A DNA stretch of 64,000 nt, taken from contig JANVFP010000016.1 in the NCBI GenBank assembly GCA_027919835.1, forward strand, positions 62,001 through 126,000, given 5' to 3'. The notes beneath the pieces were generated by a model. That model saw only the letters and a program-made list of their open reading frames with translations, searched no databases and was not told the DNA's origin. Below are positions 45,859-58,422 of this stretch, piece by piece; the first letter of the stretch is position 1; each line of letters starts with the position of its first letter. A program made the translations under genes and the position numbers. This stretch comes from Lentinula raphanica (lineage: Eukaryota; Basidiomycota; Agaricomycetes; Agaricales; Omphalotaceae).

Positions 45859-48540
45859 CTATGTGACTGCTTTCCTCGCAAATTTACTACCTGACCTGAT
45901 CCTTCGTCCGTAAAACCATAAGATCCATGGCCTATGTAGTAAAACCACAGCGCGTAAGCATCAACGTTTGAACAACTTATAGAAACCGAGGAAAGAGAAG
46001 AGGAGGAGAGTAAGGAGGCGGAAGCAACTCACGCCGGACACCCGATAACAATCGCCACACAACCCAAAATCGAGCACCCTTTACCATACCCTAGGCTATC
46101 AAACATCGCCTCGGCAAACAACGGGAATCCAAACCCGCAGAACGAACGAAGACAAGAGACAGAGGCTATACCTGTAAACCGAAAGAAAGAAAGAAAAAAA
46201 AACGCAACCGCAACCGAGGCCCACGGTGCAACAGTTCCTCGAGTCAGTAAGTTACATACTAAGTAGCCCGGTGTCTTTTCCACACAAAACACCCCAAAGT
46301 GTGTCAAGACTTACCCGAAGCAGCGTACAACGTGAAGACGTCGACGATGTATATTTGGATCGCCTGGAAAGCAAGGATCATACTAGCACCGACGAAGAAT
46401 ATACCCTATAGTGGAAATCACGAATGACCCCCTCAGTGCTATTAGTGGAAAACTCGGAGTTGAAGGAGATCAGTTTGAAACTTTATCTTACTTACCAAGT
46501 CAACGACGAACCAGTGAACGTGTGCTTGTGCGGCCCATCCAGTGATGAAGATTCCAGCGGGAAAGAATATAGAGGCGGGGACAATTGTCGCTGTTCGGAG
46601 AAGAAGGGGGGGGAGAGGACGGAGTTCATGGTGAGATATAAGTAGCTGAAGAAGAAGAAGCAGAAGGCAGAATGATACGTGGTACGTACGAACACGGTAC
46701 TCAGGTTCACCGATCCCTTGATTCCTTCCCTTGAAGTACATGTAGATCTTATCCATCGTTCTCGAATTGAACCAGCTGGCAAAGACCATACCGAGTCCGA
46801 GAGCGAGATAGTTCAGACCCATGATACCGATGGATTCGTGGTAGTTGATGGTGAATATATCAGGCATGGTAGTGATGAACACTGTGCTCAGGAGTCAGGA
46901 GTCAGAAGTCAGTTGAAGTCAGTGGTGGCACAGACCACAGGTTCCGAGGAGAAACAGTTCACTCACGATAGAAGATTCCGTAAATGAAAGCCATATACAC
47001 GCCGAGCAACTGTAGGATTGGTTCCCGAACGAACATCACGAATGGTCGTATGAGCGCCGTTTGGATGATATACTTCCAACTAGGTAGGTAAAGTCACAGT
47101 GAACCCTCACAGCTTTTTTGACTCGTTAAGGTAAAACCGACACTTACCTCCGGCTTTCGTTTTCATATATCGTCGTAAACACTTTTCCCGTGCCCTTCTC
47201 GGCGTCCGTTCTAGCAGATTGAGCCAATTTCTGGGCTTTGCGTTCCAACAATACCGGAGCAAATGCTATAACAGTAATCAGTAGGAGGTCAATTTAAAAG
47301 GATAGAAAATCTTACTTTCTTGTAATAAAAAAAGTCCCACCGCTTGTACGGCCACGTCAAATATCGTTGTCGACCAGAACTGTGGATTTCTTGAGACAAT
47401 GTCCAAGTAACTCTGCATCGAGAAGCCTGAGATACGTACAACCCATCTCCAACTCACTCTAGCGGCAATCCTAGCGAATGATCCAAGACGTCAAAACACG
47501 AGCCATGGGATCCAGTATAGAAGAGGACTAACCAAGCTCCAATAACCGGTCCAGCTGCAGGTCCAATCATGGGACCAAGAGCATACATAGCTATCGCTCT
47601 CCCTCGTTCTTCTGGATGGAATGTGTCTCCAATGACAGCACCACCGATCTAAGTTCAGAGAAAGAGGTGTAAGACGACGCTTCTGGACAGAGTGGAGCCA
47701 ACTCGTAATGATAGCCTACGTACGGTTAACGGGGCGCTCCCGCCGATACCCGCGAAAAACCGAAAGATGATGATCTGGGTCTGGTTCTGTGCGAAGCCGC
47801 ATGCGAAATTCCACACTTCAGAAGAAGAGAGAAATGAATGGAGAGGAAGGCATGGTTATTTGTAGTCAAATCACCGAGAAAGAATGCGTTGCCCAATTGA
47901 ACCACACGAGACCGACCGTAGAGTTCGCTTAATGGTCCCATGAACTGTGACGGGTGAGAAACGAGGGTTGTAAATAGATGAAGGGGAAACGGTTCGTACT
48001 AGGGGTCCGATGGCTATGACCTGTCAGAGACTCGGAGGAAAAGGATACAATTCGCAGTTGTGATAACGTACCGAAACCGAGAACGAATATCGAGGTGATC
48101 ATATCGAGCACGACGTTGCTTGTGATACCAAATTCATCGGCGACTTGTTGGCTGCCAGGAGCAATCATGGCAGATGCCACAGGAGAAACGAAGGTAAAAA
48201 GAGCCACGATGAGTGTTGCAGCCCATTTCCGACTCTTGGGCCAGCTGGACCGCGTTGAGTACTCGTTGGCCATGGAAAGATGATGTAGGGGAACGAACTT
48301 TTTTGGATTCTTCGGGTCGTCGGGTCCATCCCAATCGACAATAACAGTGTTTTGGAGATTCAGAGTATTCGTAGAACTCGTGAGTGGCTTTTCATGTTGA
48401 GGTCTTTGAAGTTTGATAGAACGTCTGTCTACATCTTCACCATCCACAATGGTTGTTGGGCTCTGGGCCGCTTCGAGTGAGTGTTTTTCGTCTAGTCCAG
48501 CTTGAGCCTGAGCGTCTTCATCATGTCCGTGAGCTGGCAT
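45859..48540 (-). CDS. MFS transporter, DHA1 (polyamine/drug) type
   Basis: Multi-exon; first exon from ATG 48540, last exon 45859-45931 after a 101-bp intron. A long hydrophilic N-terminus (TVIVDWDGPDDPKNPKK), then WAATLIVALFTFVSPVASAM (helix 1), IAPGSQQVADEFGIT and LDMITSIFVLGF. Internal exons carry GPLSELYGRSRVVQLGN (loop 2-3 MFS motif) and further helices. The C-terminus GYGKGCSILGCVAIVIG.CPAPWILWFYGRRIR is typical of the fungal TPO1/FLR1 group. Predicted plasma-membrane proton antiporter for drugs, polyamines or metabolites; substrate unknown. I did not fix every internal splice site. Divergent from the uL13m gene (203 bp apart). Confidence 0.85.
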
Positions 48541-48743
48541 GAAGTTTTTGGGGAGACGGTGAGTGCTAGGGCACGATACCTACGGTAATATCAACTTTCC
48601 ACCATGGTCCCTGCTATAAGTAAGGGTGAGAATCGGGATAACCAGTTGCCGGGTCCGATGCCGAACGGACATGACGGCTATCACGGCCCGTCGGCTCGTT
48701 GTTGTTTGGCGGCGACAAACAAACCGCATCCTTTTCGACTGCC
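48541..48743. promoter_or_regulatory. Divergent promoter: transporter / uL13m
   Basis: 203 bp between two start codons on opposite strands, so it must hold both promoters. No TATA. A short upstream frame begins at ATG 48603 and could regulate uL13m translation. Confidence 0.4.
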
Positions 48744-49448
48744 ATGTCCCAAGCTGTGGGCAACGTACGTCTGTTCAACGCCGGGGTCTTCATCTTTCTC
48801 ATTGTTCTCTAGACAGCTCTTGCGTATGCTCGAGTATGGCACCAAGTCGACGCGACCGACCGTATCCTAGGCAAGCTCGCAGAACGTATTGCACTTGTTC
48901 TAATGGGCAAGCATAAGCCTATATATAACCCTAGTGGTGAGCACTATCATTCGAATACGCTGATGAAGAGCTCAGACAAAACCTTGTAGTCGACTGCGGT
49001 GACTATGTCATCGTCACCAACTGCAAAAAAATACGAGTGTCAGGAAGAAAGGAACAGGAAATTCTATACCGCAAACACACGATGTACCCAGGTGGACTCC
49101 AAGAGACTCCGTATAGAGACATGATGGTAAAGAAACCAGAGGAGGTGAGGTTAACTATCTTCGTGTTCCTCCTCCTCTCTTCTCATGAACCTTGTACTCT
49201 CGTACGTCGTATGACAGATCATCCGACAGGCGGTATCTGGCATGTTACCCAAGAACAAGTTACGTGATAGGAGGATGGAACGATTGCGAATATTTCCTGG
49301 AGACCAAAGTGGCATCTTGAACGCCAATGTCATGCGAAGCTGGCATGACGGTACACTTCCGCAGGATTGGGATCCGACAAAACTCGTCGCACAGGCTCCT
49401 CGTATATTGCCTGCCAAGTATCGCGATAGGCCTCAACATACGCCATGA
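48744..49448 (+). CDS. MRPL23: Mitochondrial ribosomal protein uL13m
   Basis: Four exons, 48744-48764, 48813-48936, 48990-49144, 49218-49448; 176 residues. Contains the uL13 signatures [54 protein letters not shown] (compare the bacterial YYRHSGYPGGLK) and [21 protein letters not shown] with IFPGDQ after it. Length and lack of the eukaryote-specific cytosolic tail place it with bacterial/mitochondrial L13 (yeast Mrpl23). Part of the large mitoribosomal subunit. No obvious cleaved presequence, as in yeast. Confidence 0.93.
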
Positions 49449-50269
49449 TCATGACATACCACATACCTACACTTCACATATACTCTGCTTCTTCCCAGGA
49501 CAATCTTAATGCTGTGCTTCCCATCTTTCTCTGTATTCTTTTCATTGCCGCCGATCCTGGGGAAAAGTAGACTATGACAGTGAGTAGTTTGTGCCCACCC
49601 ATCCCCCAGAAACATAAACCACTTTCGGGTTTCAAACCTAGCGGCGAAGAACCTCATTACATACGTTCCTTTGAAAGTTCCTGTCAATCAACGCAGAACG
49701 CAGTTCTTCAGGTCCAATCTATGGGGCTCATTACAGGATTTTGCCGCCTCCTGTTATGTAGCTCCTGTGGTGTTTCCCAATGCTATTCAGTATCCGTCCT
49801 GCAATCTCCGAGGGAAGCTTCATTTAATGGTATGTTTACCAACATTATGCCAATGAGTTCCGGTACTTCCTGTGTCCTGTTTGAGCTTGTTCAGGCATGG
49901 TACTTCAAGCTTGAATGTTTTTCATGTCATTGATTCCCGAAAACCTCCTTTGATTTCTCACCAGGTTCCTAACAGTCGAAAGCACTATAGGATCCGCTAG
50001 CCATTATCTTTCTGCTGTGGCGTTTACCCCCACATCGCCCAAGAAATTCTTGGACAAGTCAGTGAAGCGTCATGGGCTTCCTGGACACTCTGGGAATCAG
50101 TCGTGGTGTGTAGCTATACTATAGATGCTCATTAACATTGGTCTGTTTCTATGAAATAGGAGTATATACTATCCAGAAGATGTGCGTAATATGGTCCCAG
50201 CCCCATGTCATAAGCCTCTACATACTCGTTCCTACTATTTCGTGCGCGCTCGTCTATGAATACCCCGTT
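49449..50269. other. Intergenic, nothing firm
   Basis: Plus-strand frame 49574-49933 (119 codons) has no family features and is Cys/Ser-rich by composition. No repeat seen. Confidence 0.35.
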
Positions 50270-51244
50270 TCACGAATCAGATACCATCTGCGGATACAGA
50301 AGCTCAGCAACATGTTCTTGTAAGAGCATCCCTGGTAGTAACAATGAATCAAAGGAACAGGTAATTTCAAAGACCACTGACCTATCGCAATCAGCGCAGA
50401 ACCATCCAGTGTCTTGTACATGTCGGCTAAATCATGATCCTTCCTGCGAACAGGAGCTTTGGAACCATTCTCATGTTGCTGTTGCTCCTGATCATCCTTT
50501 TCTGATCCTTCGTCGCCATCCTCATCATCCTCATCATCATCCTCATCGACGATTTCATCTTTTTCCGAACTAGAATGATTCTCTGTATCTGTATCTGATG
50601 TCGATTTCCTCTTGCTGCGACCAGAGTTTCTACCTTGGGAAAGTCTCGCGAGTCTCCGCGCTTTTTTCTCCTTACGATATTGCTGTGAGGCATTCAAGAG
50701 TAGACCGCGTTCGTCATAGTATGTACTTGCGTAGTGATGGATGTATTTCAGAAGGTCCTACAATGATGGTCGAGTCAGATAGTTGTGAACGCAAACATAA
50801 GGTTTGATTCACTGATGAAGGAGGTGGCATCTGAGCTCGAGCAGTTCCCGCCGTTGGATAAGGTGTGCACGAAGAGGACGATGGCGCGAGATACTCTTCG
50901 TCGGTTGCGAATTTACGCCGTTTCCGAGCCCTGGACGTCTTGAACTCACGAGAGTGAGAGGTTCCTTCCTTATTCCTATCATTGTTAATAGATAAGGCGG
51001 TATCCAAGTCCTCCTCTTGGCCTTCGAATTCGTTTTCCCGGGGAATAGGTAACACTTTTCGGTATTTGGGCACAGAAGCTAGTCCCCCGGCATCTTTGGC
51101 CATCCAGTTACCGTGAGCGTCTCGTACAGTGCGTTTAGAGAGACGCAGATCATGATTTTTTGTGCTTTGAGGGACGAGGGTGCCATCAGTATGGAGCCGT
51201 AGGCCACTGAGGTCGAAGACAGTGCTCAGACGCGATGGAGGCAT
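50270..51244 (-). CDS. Conserved nuclear-looking protein of unknown function
   Basis: Three exons, complement(50270-50331, 50382-50757, 50813-51244), 289 residues. Starts MPPSRLSTVFDLSGLRLHTDG; basic patch SRARKRRKF near residue 112; after intron 1 DLLKYIHHYASTYYDERGLL, then QYRKEKKARRLARLSQGR, a long acidic run (EIVDEDDDEDDEDGDEGSE) and DMYKTLDGSALIAIGMLLQE ending in ELLYPQ. The basic/acidic alternation and helical ends resemble small nucleolar or transcription-factor subunits (for example Rrn9-like), but I cannot assign it. All exon phases agree. Confidence 0.6.
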
Positions 51245-53147
51245 TGATGAAGAAGGGCCACGTGGCGAAAATTACCTTCCGCGTGTGAATATATAATATT
51301 CAAGTTAGAGAGGGACTCAAATGAATAACTTCAGAAAAACTGTTTTTGAACCACGTTCATTTACCTTGCTCATGGTTTGCTGAAGGAGCCAAGACAGCCC
51401 ACAGCTGGACGGTCAGTCTCCACCATATGTTGGACTTCTCAACGAATAAACCGCAGACGAAATCCGCAAAATCCGATATTTCAAATCGATAACCCACGGG
51501 TTTTCCAGCTGCCGCCGAATCCCTATTTGAAAAACTGAATCGACGATTCACGGTAGGTACTTACTCATCTTAGTCGCGTCTTTCATGAACTCATGAACAG
51601 TTTTACATCTGCGGATAACATGCACCTTGTTTTCTTAAGGAGAACGGGACTAAGTATACCTTTGTTTTGTTCAATGAACTCCCAGACTCGGGGATGAAAA
51701 CTGTTCCCTAACCGCATTCCCGGTTCAAGTAAAAAATCGCATGAGATAGTATCTCTCTTCGGTCGCTCGTTGGATTCCCCTACACAGAGTACAGACAACC
51801 ACGGATCCCCACACGATGATGAAGAACAATGAACAGCAAACCTAATCATATAAGTTACACCGCCGCAGAACAGTGTTGGTCAACTTGGTCTCAAAATTCC
51901 TATTCGTGGAACTTGGATGACTGGTGCAGTTTCTTTCATAGAAAAATTAATAGCTCGATGGAACAGACCGGGTACTTACAACACAGATTCTCGCTTGCTT
52001 GGGGCAAGATATGTACACGAGGAGCAGGTTCGGTTAGTGTTATTCAGACCCATGTTCCATTTCACGGCCGTTGGTTGGTCCTCCTGAACTCGTCTCCTCC
52101 TGTCTCTACTGGTTAGTCCACGGTCCAAGATACCTAGATAGAAGATAAAATAGTAATCAATACGGTGGCTCCCTATAGCATTGATATGACTGGGAATTGA
52201 AGACTGAGAAGACTGAGAGATTTCCTCACGCCACAAACAGGCAAACGGGATTGGAAATTAGGTTGTCTAGTTTGCACAAACCGATGGACCACGATATACG
52301 TTTTTCTCGAACACCAGAACGAATCGTGGAACATAAACAGGAAGGTCCACATGTGGCTGAGCTTTACAACTTGTGGCTCGGGATCAAGTATTTAATACAG
52401 AAGAAGCTACTACTCGTGCTCAGCTGGAGGCTAACCAAGTTCAAGGAATCAAACAGATGGTCGTATTATAGATCCACCCTCATCGGCCCTCTTGACCAGA
52501 TATCGCACCAGGACGCATTCGAGATGGAAGTTCATTTTTGCCTTTGTCTCGACATTTGGAATGGAGTCCATTACGGCTGAACTTTACCAGAGCAGATATA
52601 ATGTATAAATATCAGTGGAAAACGATACATAATCATACACGACACTGAAACTCAAGGCTAATATACATTTAGTTGCATCGGCTACGGAGGCGTACATGTG
52701 AAGTCACGTCGTTATGTTGGTAGGTTGTTATCCTAGTTTTAGAAGGGGAGGAGGGGATGAACCGGGTAAAGTCGGAGGTTGTAAGCATACAAATTCGAAT
52801 AACGGAGCTGATAACGTGAGGAGAGCAGGTCGACTAAGGAGCGTGGTGTAAGGCAAAATAAATGCAGCAAGTTCGACAGGAGATGGTGGCGTCAGCGAAA
52901 TGGGAACGAGCCTGGAATCGACCCAAGCTCGTTATTCTCCGCGGAGGATATATGACAAGAGTTCTCCGCCGTCATGGTGTGTAGAGGCAGTTGAGCCCAA
53001 ATCTATGCCACAGACACGGCTGCTGTTCAGAAGACGGTTTCGACCATCTTCACAGCGTAGACCGCAGCATGTCTGCTTCGTCCAAGTGCACCCGAATCGT
53101 TTATATCAGACGATCAGCTCCAACCAGGAGACCAAGGTCACTGCGAG
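51245..53147. other. Unresolved region, possible minus-strand exons
   Basis: Minus-strand segments look partly coding: 51640-51849 (FLLEPGMRLGNSFHPRVW, FIEQNK before a GTATAC donor), about 51570-51605 (TVHEFMKDATKM) and about 51440-51535 (QLENPWVIDLKYRIL, SSAVYSLRSPTYGG). Their phases do not chain, and no family is recognised. 52190-53147 shows only chance frames, with an untested frame 52197-52580 on the plus strand. Could be an exploded gene. Confidence 0.3.
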
Positions 53148-54117
53148 TCACTGCCAATTCAGCGTCAGGTACATGCGATTGAGGATCAGCGTCGTCATGA
53201 TTTCTGTGATGAGCATGAGAGCAGAAGGCCTGAGGGTCACTCGCGCGTCGTAATCGAAGTCGGTGGAAGGTACAGCTTCCCAAAGCGCTATACACGTTCT
53301 TCCATCCATACACTGATAGGGTGAAGGTGACGGTGAAGATAGCGAGTCGGATGCGGTCGTGTGAACAAATGTCGAAGAATGGCACGAAATAGTTTTTGTA
53401 CAGAAGGATAAGAGAGAAAGAAAAAAATGATTAGTACAATTCAAACTGGAGGAAATCTCGGATATCGCTCCCACAAGAGAGCGTTCCAGATGTGATAGGT
53501 GGGAATTTGAAAGACCAAGAACGAAACGTACCTCCATACGTTGGGGTGTGATTCGCCACTTGTAGTGTCTACCCGATTGAGCGGTAAAGTAGCGCGAACT
53601 AAGTGATACGAATGAGACTAGATCCACAGATGGGAGCTCGCGGCAGCACAGCCAGTACGAACGTCGGCATGAAGAACAAAGGACGTACGTGCTTCCCTCT
53701 CTTTGCTGCCTGCTCATATGCGACATACGAATGCTGATCTGATTGTTTCCATAGACAATATACCCTGGGCTCATTTCAGGACCAAAGTAGAAGTATGCAT
53801 TCTCAGGACCCATGACATTTGGGTACTGTTCAGCCCAAGGTATATGGCGAGCGAGCCTTATGACCATATTGGGAGATTGGGAGGCCTGTAGAGACAACGA
53901 AGGTAAGAAAGTCGGGAAGCCTTACCCGGAGCCATACAGCCAGTAGCTTACAAGATATCTTTGAGGGCGACCAAGGAAGATAGTAAGAGGCAACAACGAG
54001 GGCGTAGGATATATTGAGCAAAGCTCACAAAGAGAAGGCTAGTCTTCCTTCGGAGTCCTCATAACGATTATTGAAAGGATCAGTACCGAACTGAAAAATA
54101 ACATAGGACCCGGACAT
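53148..54117 (-). CDS. DUF6593-type protein
   Basis: Last exon 53148-53312 (CMDGRTCIALWEAV, TLRPSALMLITEIMTTLILN) joins in phase 0 to PQRME of the preceding exon across an intron of about 215 bp. Upstream exons encode NMVIRLARHIPWAEQYPNVM, GPENAYFYFGPEMSPG, YIVYGNNQISIRM, REGS then TSRYFTAQSGRHYKWRITPQ. Together they fit the Agaricomycete DUF6593 domain, including the IxRYFTxxxGxxYKW core. The likely start is ATG 54117 (MSGSYVIFQFGTDPFNNRYE), but phases between it and the NMVIRL exon do not match, so either an exon is missed or the 5' end is damaged. Function unknown. Confidence 0.55.
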
Positions 54118-55366
54118 GATTAGTCTGACGTTGCGAGGTAGCAGGAGACGTTCATTTTTCTCAACTTCATGCGTTTTAAGGAATCGGGACGAACAAGAAG
54201 TGATTCCGAAGAGATCAAAAAAAACGCCACGTGTGATGGAGCACAACGTGGCAATCGATCGATCGGGACGGCTGCGTTGCACGTGGCGTCGCGTGGTTCA
54301 GCTACTGTATTCGTATTCCACCTTCAAGTTCCAAGTTCTCGTTCCTAAGTTCAATAGTATCTCCATCAGCGCTGGAAGTTTGCTTTTGGTTGCCAGTTGA
54401 ATGTATGTATACCCGATCTATACCATACTCTGCCGAAAGCCTTTGTGCACGGGAGTACAAACAAGTTCCATTGAATCCAATCTCGATAATGATATGTTAT
54501 AGTATATGCTTCCGTAGAGTCGAGACACTGACAGAATCTTCGACTTTGTGGTGATCTTTCTGATATAGAATCTACGCCCCATACAGGCACTTGAGCCAGT
54601 GCACACAGCAAAAGCTTGAAGAGGTATTGACCATCAAGTATTTTTATAAAATCTCTATAATCATTACTCTCCAATCCTTCTATTCTATTGGTCTAGTGAA
54701 CCAGGCTTTTCTTAATTAATTGGTATCGAATCTCATTACATGCAATCTTCATTTGTCGATTAATTATCACTATCAACATCCCCCTTCCTATCTCCATGTT
54801 TTATGCTCTCGTGATATCTCAGGACATCATCCGGGACCCGAGATATCCTGAACTCGGATTGGATATCTCGGACAAATTGCCTGAACAGAACTCGAAACGC
54901 TGCAGTAAAAGGGGCTCATGTGAGTTGAGCAACAGCAAATGGGGAAAGTTGCGGACCAGGATATCTTACTAACATCACCATCGTATAGCCTCCACTGTTC
55001 AATGTTCAGAGATAGGTAAGTCTAATATTGGTTCTGGACTCCTGACTCACGGGAATGAGCTTGCAATGAATTTTGAAGCAGGAAACCAAGGCAGATCGAC
55101 GCATGGGTACCCATCATGCAACTCGTACAAGTCGTTAGTGCGCTGAAAAAGTCAATGATAAGTAATTTGGAGCAAGCGCTCAAGGCCACCGCAAGCCTCA
55201 AGGTCCCCCAAGGGGCCCCACCTGATACAGGCCGCAATTGAAAACTGACATATATTTTCTGAGGTTCTCGCAACTTCAACCGGCAGCAGATACTTATCTG
55301 ATCCGACCAGCACACATATCGGTCCGAACATTCCCTCTCTCCAGCACGTTGTCGAAAGTGAAATCG
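54118..55366. other. Intergenic region, divergent promoters
   Basis: No convincing gene; a 102-codon minus frame at 54366-54674 has no support. Contains three GATATCTC-type motifs (54813-54873) and the 5' flank of the PARG-like gene. CACGTGGC at about 54226 and 54279 are repeated E-box sites. Confidence 0.4.
54813..54873. repeat. Three GATATCTC(A/G)GGAC motifs
   Basis: Direct copies at 54813-54825 and 54862-54873 and an inverted one (GACCCGAGATATC) at 54835-54847. The close packing with one inverted copy suggests a binding-site cluster about 500 bp upstream of the PARG-like gene. Confidence 0.45.
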
Positions 55367-56332
55367 ATGACAGCACCAAGATCTACACTCACCTGGAAGC
55401 AACGCCGAGTCGTTTGCCAGGATACCATAGCCAGATCTCCCAGTATTACTGCTTCCCATGCGAATCAAGGCGCTACCTTGAATTCCACGTTCATTTCAGA
55501 ACAGTTACCCCCTCTGCCTAGTCTTCCAGACGCGGATGCACACAGCCCAAAGCCTGTGTTGATAGTCAATTCGGATTCGTTCACTCTCGCGAGGCAGCTG
55601 ATTGACGAAGATCCTGAAAATGCGACAGGGAAAATGGCAGTGTTGAATCTAGCAAGTGATGAAAAGCCGGGAGGGGGTTGGGATATGTCATTGTCGACAA
55701 CTCAGGTTAGTATTTACTTGAAGGGGGGAACAGAAACATGCACAAATGTATCTGATGGTATTCAGGAAGAAGCCCTGTGTTACTCCTCGACTCTGTTTTC
55801 TACTTTGTCTCCATCCTATTACCCGTGGCCCAATCTCGGTCCTGGTTCTATTGCAGGCGTATATTCACCGGGCGTTGTGATTTTTAAACACGATCTCGAC
55901 CACGACTGCGTGGACCTGGCTGCTGAGGAACGATGCGTGGTCTCTGTTCTTACTGTGGCTGCTCCCCGTGGTCCAAAGTTGACAGAAGACAAGCAGAAAT
56001 TTGCGAAAGAAAGCGATTTAGAGGATTTGAGAGGAAAGATCAGACTAGTTTACAGGATGGCAGGGTCGAACGATAAGAGGTTCCTAGTTCTTGGTACGTT
56101 TTTATCTTGCTAATGGTAAGGATCATCGACAACTCATCGTGTAGGTGCCATGGGTTGTGGCGCATACATGTGTCCGCCTCTACTTGTCGCCACTGAGATG
56201 CGCAACATCCTTCTCGAGCCCGAGTTCAAAGGACACTTTACAAGAGTGGTGTTCGCAGTATACAGTGCTCCAGGTAATGGCGCAAGGAATTTCGAGGTGT
56301 TTGAGAAAGTCTTCAAAGACGTTGTAGTATAA
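55367..56332 (+). CDS. PARG-like macrodomain protein (DUF2263 / TIGR02452)
   Basis: Exons 55367-55705, 55766-56093, 56145-56332; 284 residues. Start at 55367: the upstream extension begins only at TTG. Motifs: RRVVCQDTIARSP, PVLIVNSDSFTLARQL, VLNLASDEKPGGGWDMS, and the QEE of the catalytic loop assembled across intron 1 (TTQ then EEALCYSS), matching the GGG-X(6-8)-QEE pattern of microbial-type poly(ADP-ribose) glycohydrolase. Then YSPGVVIFKHD, VSVLTVAAPRGPKL, RFLVLGAMGCGAYMCPP and FKGHFTRVVFAVYS. Predicted to bind or hydrolyse ADP-ribose modifications in cytosol or nucleus; the second Glu is present so activity is expected. Confidence 0.85.
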
Positions 56333-56368
56333 CATGATGGGCATAAAGCTTTGTACGATACAATCGCC

Positions 56369-58422
56369 TCATACGGGGCTGTACTCTACCAAATCTGTCT
56401 CTCCAGTCCCATACAATTTTTCGAATTTCAACCCACATTTTTTACTACAATAACAACGCGTCAATGCAAAGCGGAATGTTGAGACAATGGATTCATACCC
56501 CAACTTGACGAACTCGGGAAGAGTTCGCGCCTTGGAATTCAACAGGTTCATCATCGTCATATCCAGCTCGTACGTTCTGACGCGAGCGACGCCATAATTT
56601 GGTAGTAACGGCTCAGGCGCGAGGTCGATCTGAGCATTGGCATAATCATCCACAGAGTCACGAATGCGAACAGCATTACGAAGGACAGTGTCGTCTAGTT
56701 GGACATTAGGTCTCTGTACGTAGTCACGGGCAAGGAATATGAATACACACGAATGATCACTCTGCTGCTTGGTTTCATAGCTTTCCGAACATTCTTGAGA
56801 ATGAGTTCGCTCTCAGCATCTGGCCAGTCTCGTCTAGTAACTGCTTTTTCAGATTTCCTTTCACAGTGAACGACACGAGGCCTTACAGGATGGAGCGTAT
56901 CTGAGATTTGTATGATCAGTCATCGAACATCACCCAACGGACGGAAGGGATTGGCATACATAGTAGAAATCGCAGCCGTGTACGGCCGTGTCCTTAAAGA
57001 AGTCGAAAGGAACGAATTCAACTCTGCGTTGATCAATTGCCGTGGGGTACTCCTTGGCCCAGAACTAGATGGGTGAGACATATAACGTCAAACATACGAT
57101 TCGTAAACATCATGATATACCTCTCGGGCCATCTCAATAACTTGAGGCTGATCCTGGATCACTAACTTGATGTGTGGATGCGTTTTGATGAGGTTCATGG
57201 TAACATGACCATTGCCTCCTCCAACATCACAGATCGTGGTGTCCACGGGTTGGAGTGTCCATGGATACACTGTTATCAGAAGCATGGAGATCAGCTTAGA
57301 ATAGGCATACTAGAAGCCCGAGAGAAAAGGATTGTACAGCATACCCTTTGCAAGGAAACCTTTTCCAGTAACATCTCCCCAACCAACCATAGCCCTCGGG
57401 AAGCGCTGTGAAGATGCGTTTATGATTTCTTGCGTTCAGGACAGATAGAAGGATGATGGAAAGGTGTGCACATACTTCGCCTTTCTTGAGCCCTTGCCGC
57501 TATTGAAAGATGAGTCTGTACATTGACAATATCAAAGCATGGATAGCTCACTGTTTTGTGATAATCAAAAAATTGGTACCCGGTAGCACGTCTAAACGGA
57601 ATACCGCCATCCATTTCGGATGGATCGGTCAAGGTCTCATTGAGGTAGGCAGAAGCCCGAAGACTTTCGTCCGTTCTACGGAAAACACAAGGCGACATGT
57701 AAGAATTCATACGAAAAATGAATTCCCCATTAGCCACATACAACAAACCAACGATAGACGAGACTGTATCGGACGAGAGAAGTTTCATGCTCAATCGATT
57801 GTTCGAAAAAAACCCGGGTTCAACTTCGAACGAGTGCGTTTGTTTATTAGATTTACGGGTAGACCCGGAATGATACCATCGTTCGCACCTTCTTTGAAAC
57901 AGTGCTTGGTGGCAAGAAGACGCAAGATACGCGTCAACTTCGTTGTATCTAGGCCCGAGCGGGAAGCCAGTTCTGATACTGGTAAGCCTTCAGGTTTGTC
58001 TAGCAAAAGGTCCGCGATCCGAGCTTCGGTTACAACGAGCAAACAGGCAGGTTCCTCGTGCTGATGGGCATCAATAATCAAAGTCTGGTTCAAAAGTGAT
58101 GTGGCAAACCTCCAGTGCTTTCTGAACAGACAGATTGTGTAGCGAGACAAACAACGATAGCCCAAATGAGACTCACATTGACCATGACTGAGCCGGGAGG
58201 AGCGACAGTGTAGCTAAGTTGTGCACAGGCCGCCTCAATGACCTGGATAGCGTTACTCAGTATTGTAGGAGTCTCCTCGGGCACTTGGAATGGACCAGGT
58301 TCAAGGGTGTCGAGAGAGGGAACAGCTTGCCCGACTCTGCCATATTCAGCGATAACGTCTTGAACAGCTTTGTTGATGAGATCGGTGAGTGCAGTGATAT
58401 GAGTGTTGTCAAAGCTGCTCAT
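56369..58422 (-). CDS. SAM-dependent O-methyltransferase (COMT-like)
   Basis: Multi-exon. First exon from 58422: MSSFDNTHITALTDLINKAV, QVIEAACAQLSYTVAPPGS. Second exon, winged-helix: EARIADLLLDKPEGLPVSEL, SRSGLDTTKLTRILRLLAT. Next exon about 57560-57790: AYLNETLTDPSEMDGGIPF with RATGYQFFDY. SAM-binding exon about 57088-57260: DTTICDVGGGNGHVTMNLI (motif I) and LVIQDQPQVIEMA. Then RVEFVPFDFF and the final exon with LLPNYGVARVRTYELDMTMM, LPEFVKLGYES and the LVEYSPV end. This is the fungal PF00891 family acting on phenolic or polyketide hydroxyls. Not all internal splice sites were fixed, so a fault between 56660 and 56950 cannot be ruled out. Confidence 0.8.

Noticed and set aside
54366..54674. 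102-codon minus frame near the DUF6593 gene
   Set aside because: Composition and lack of motifs suggest chance; no splice partners.
55238..55366. 43-residue extension of the PARG-like protein
   Set aside because: First codon is TTG; no family similarity before the ATG at 55367.
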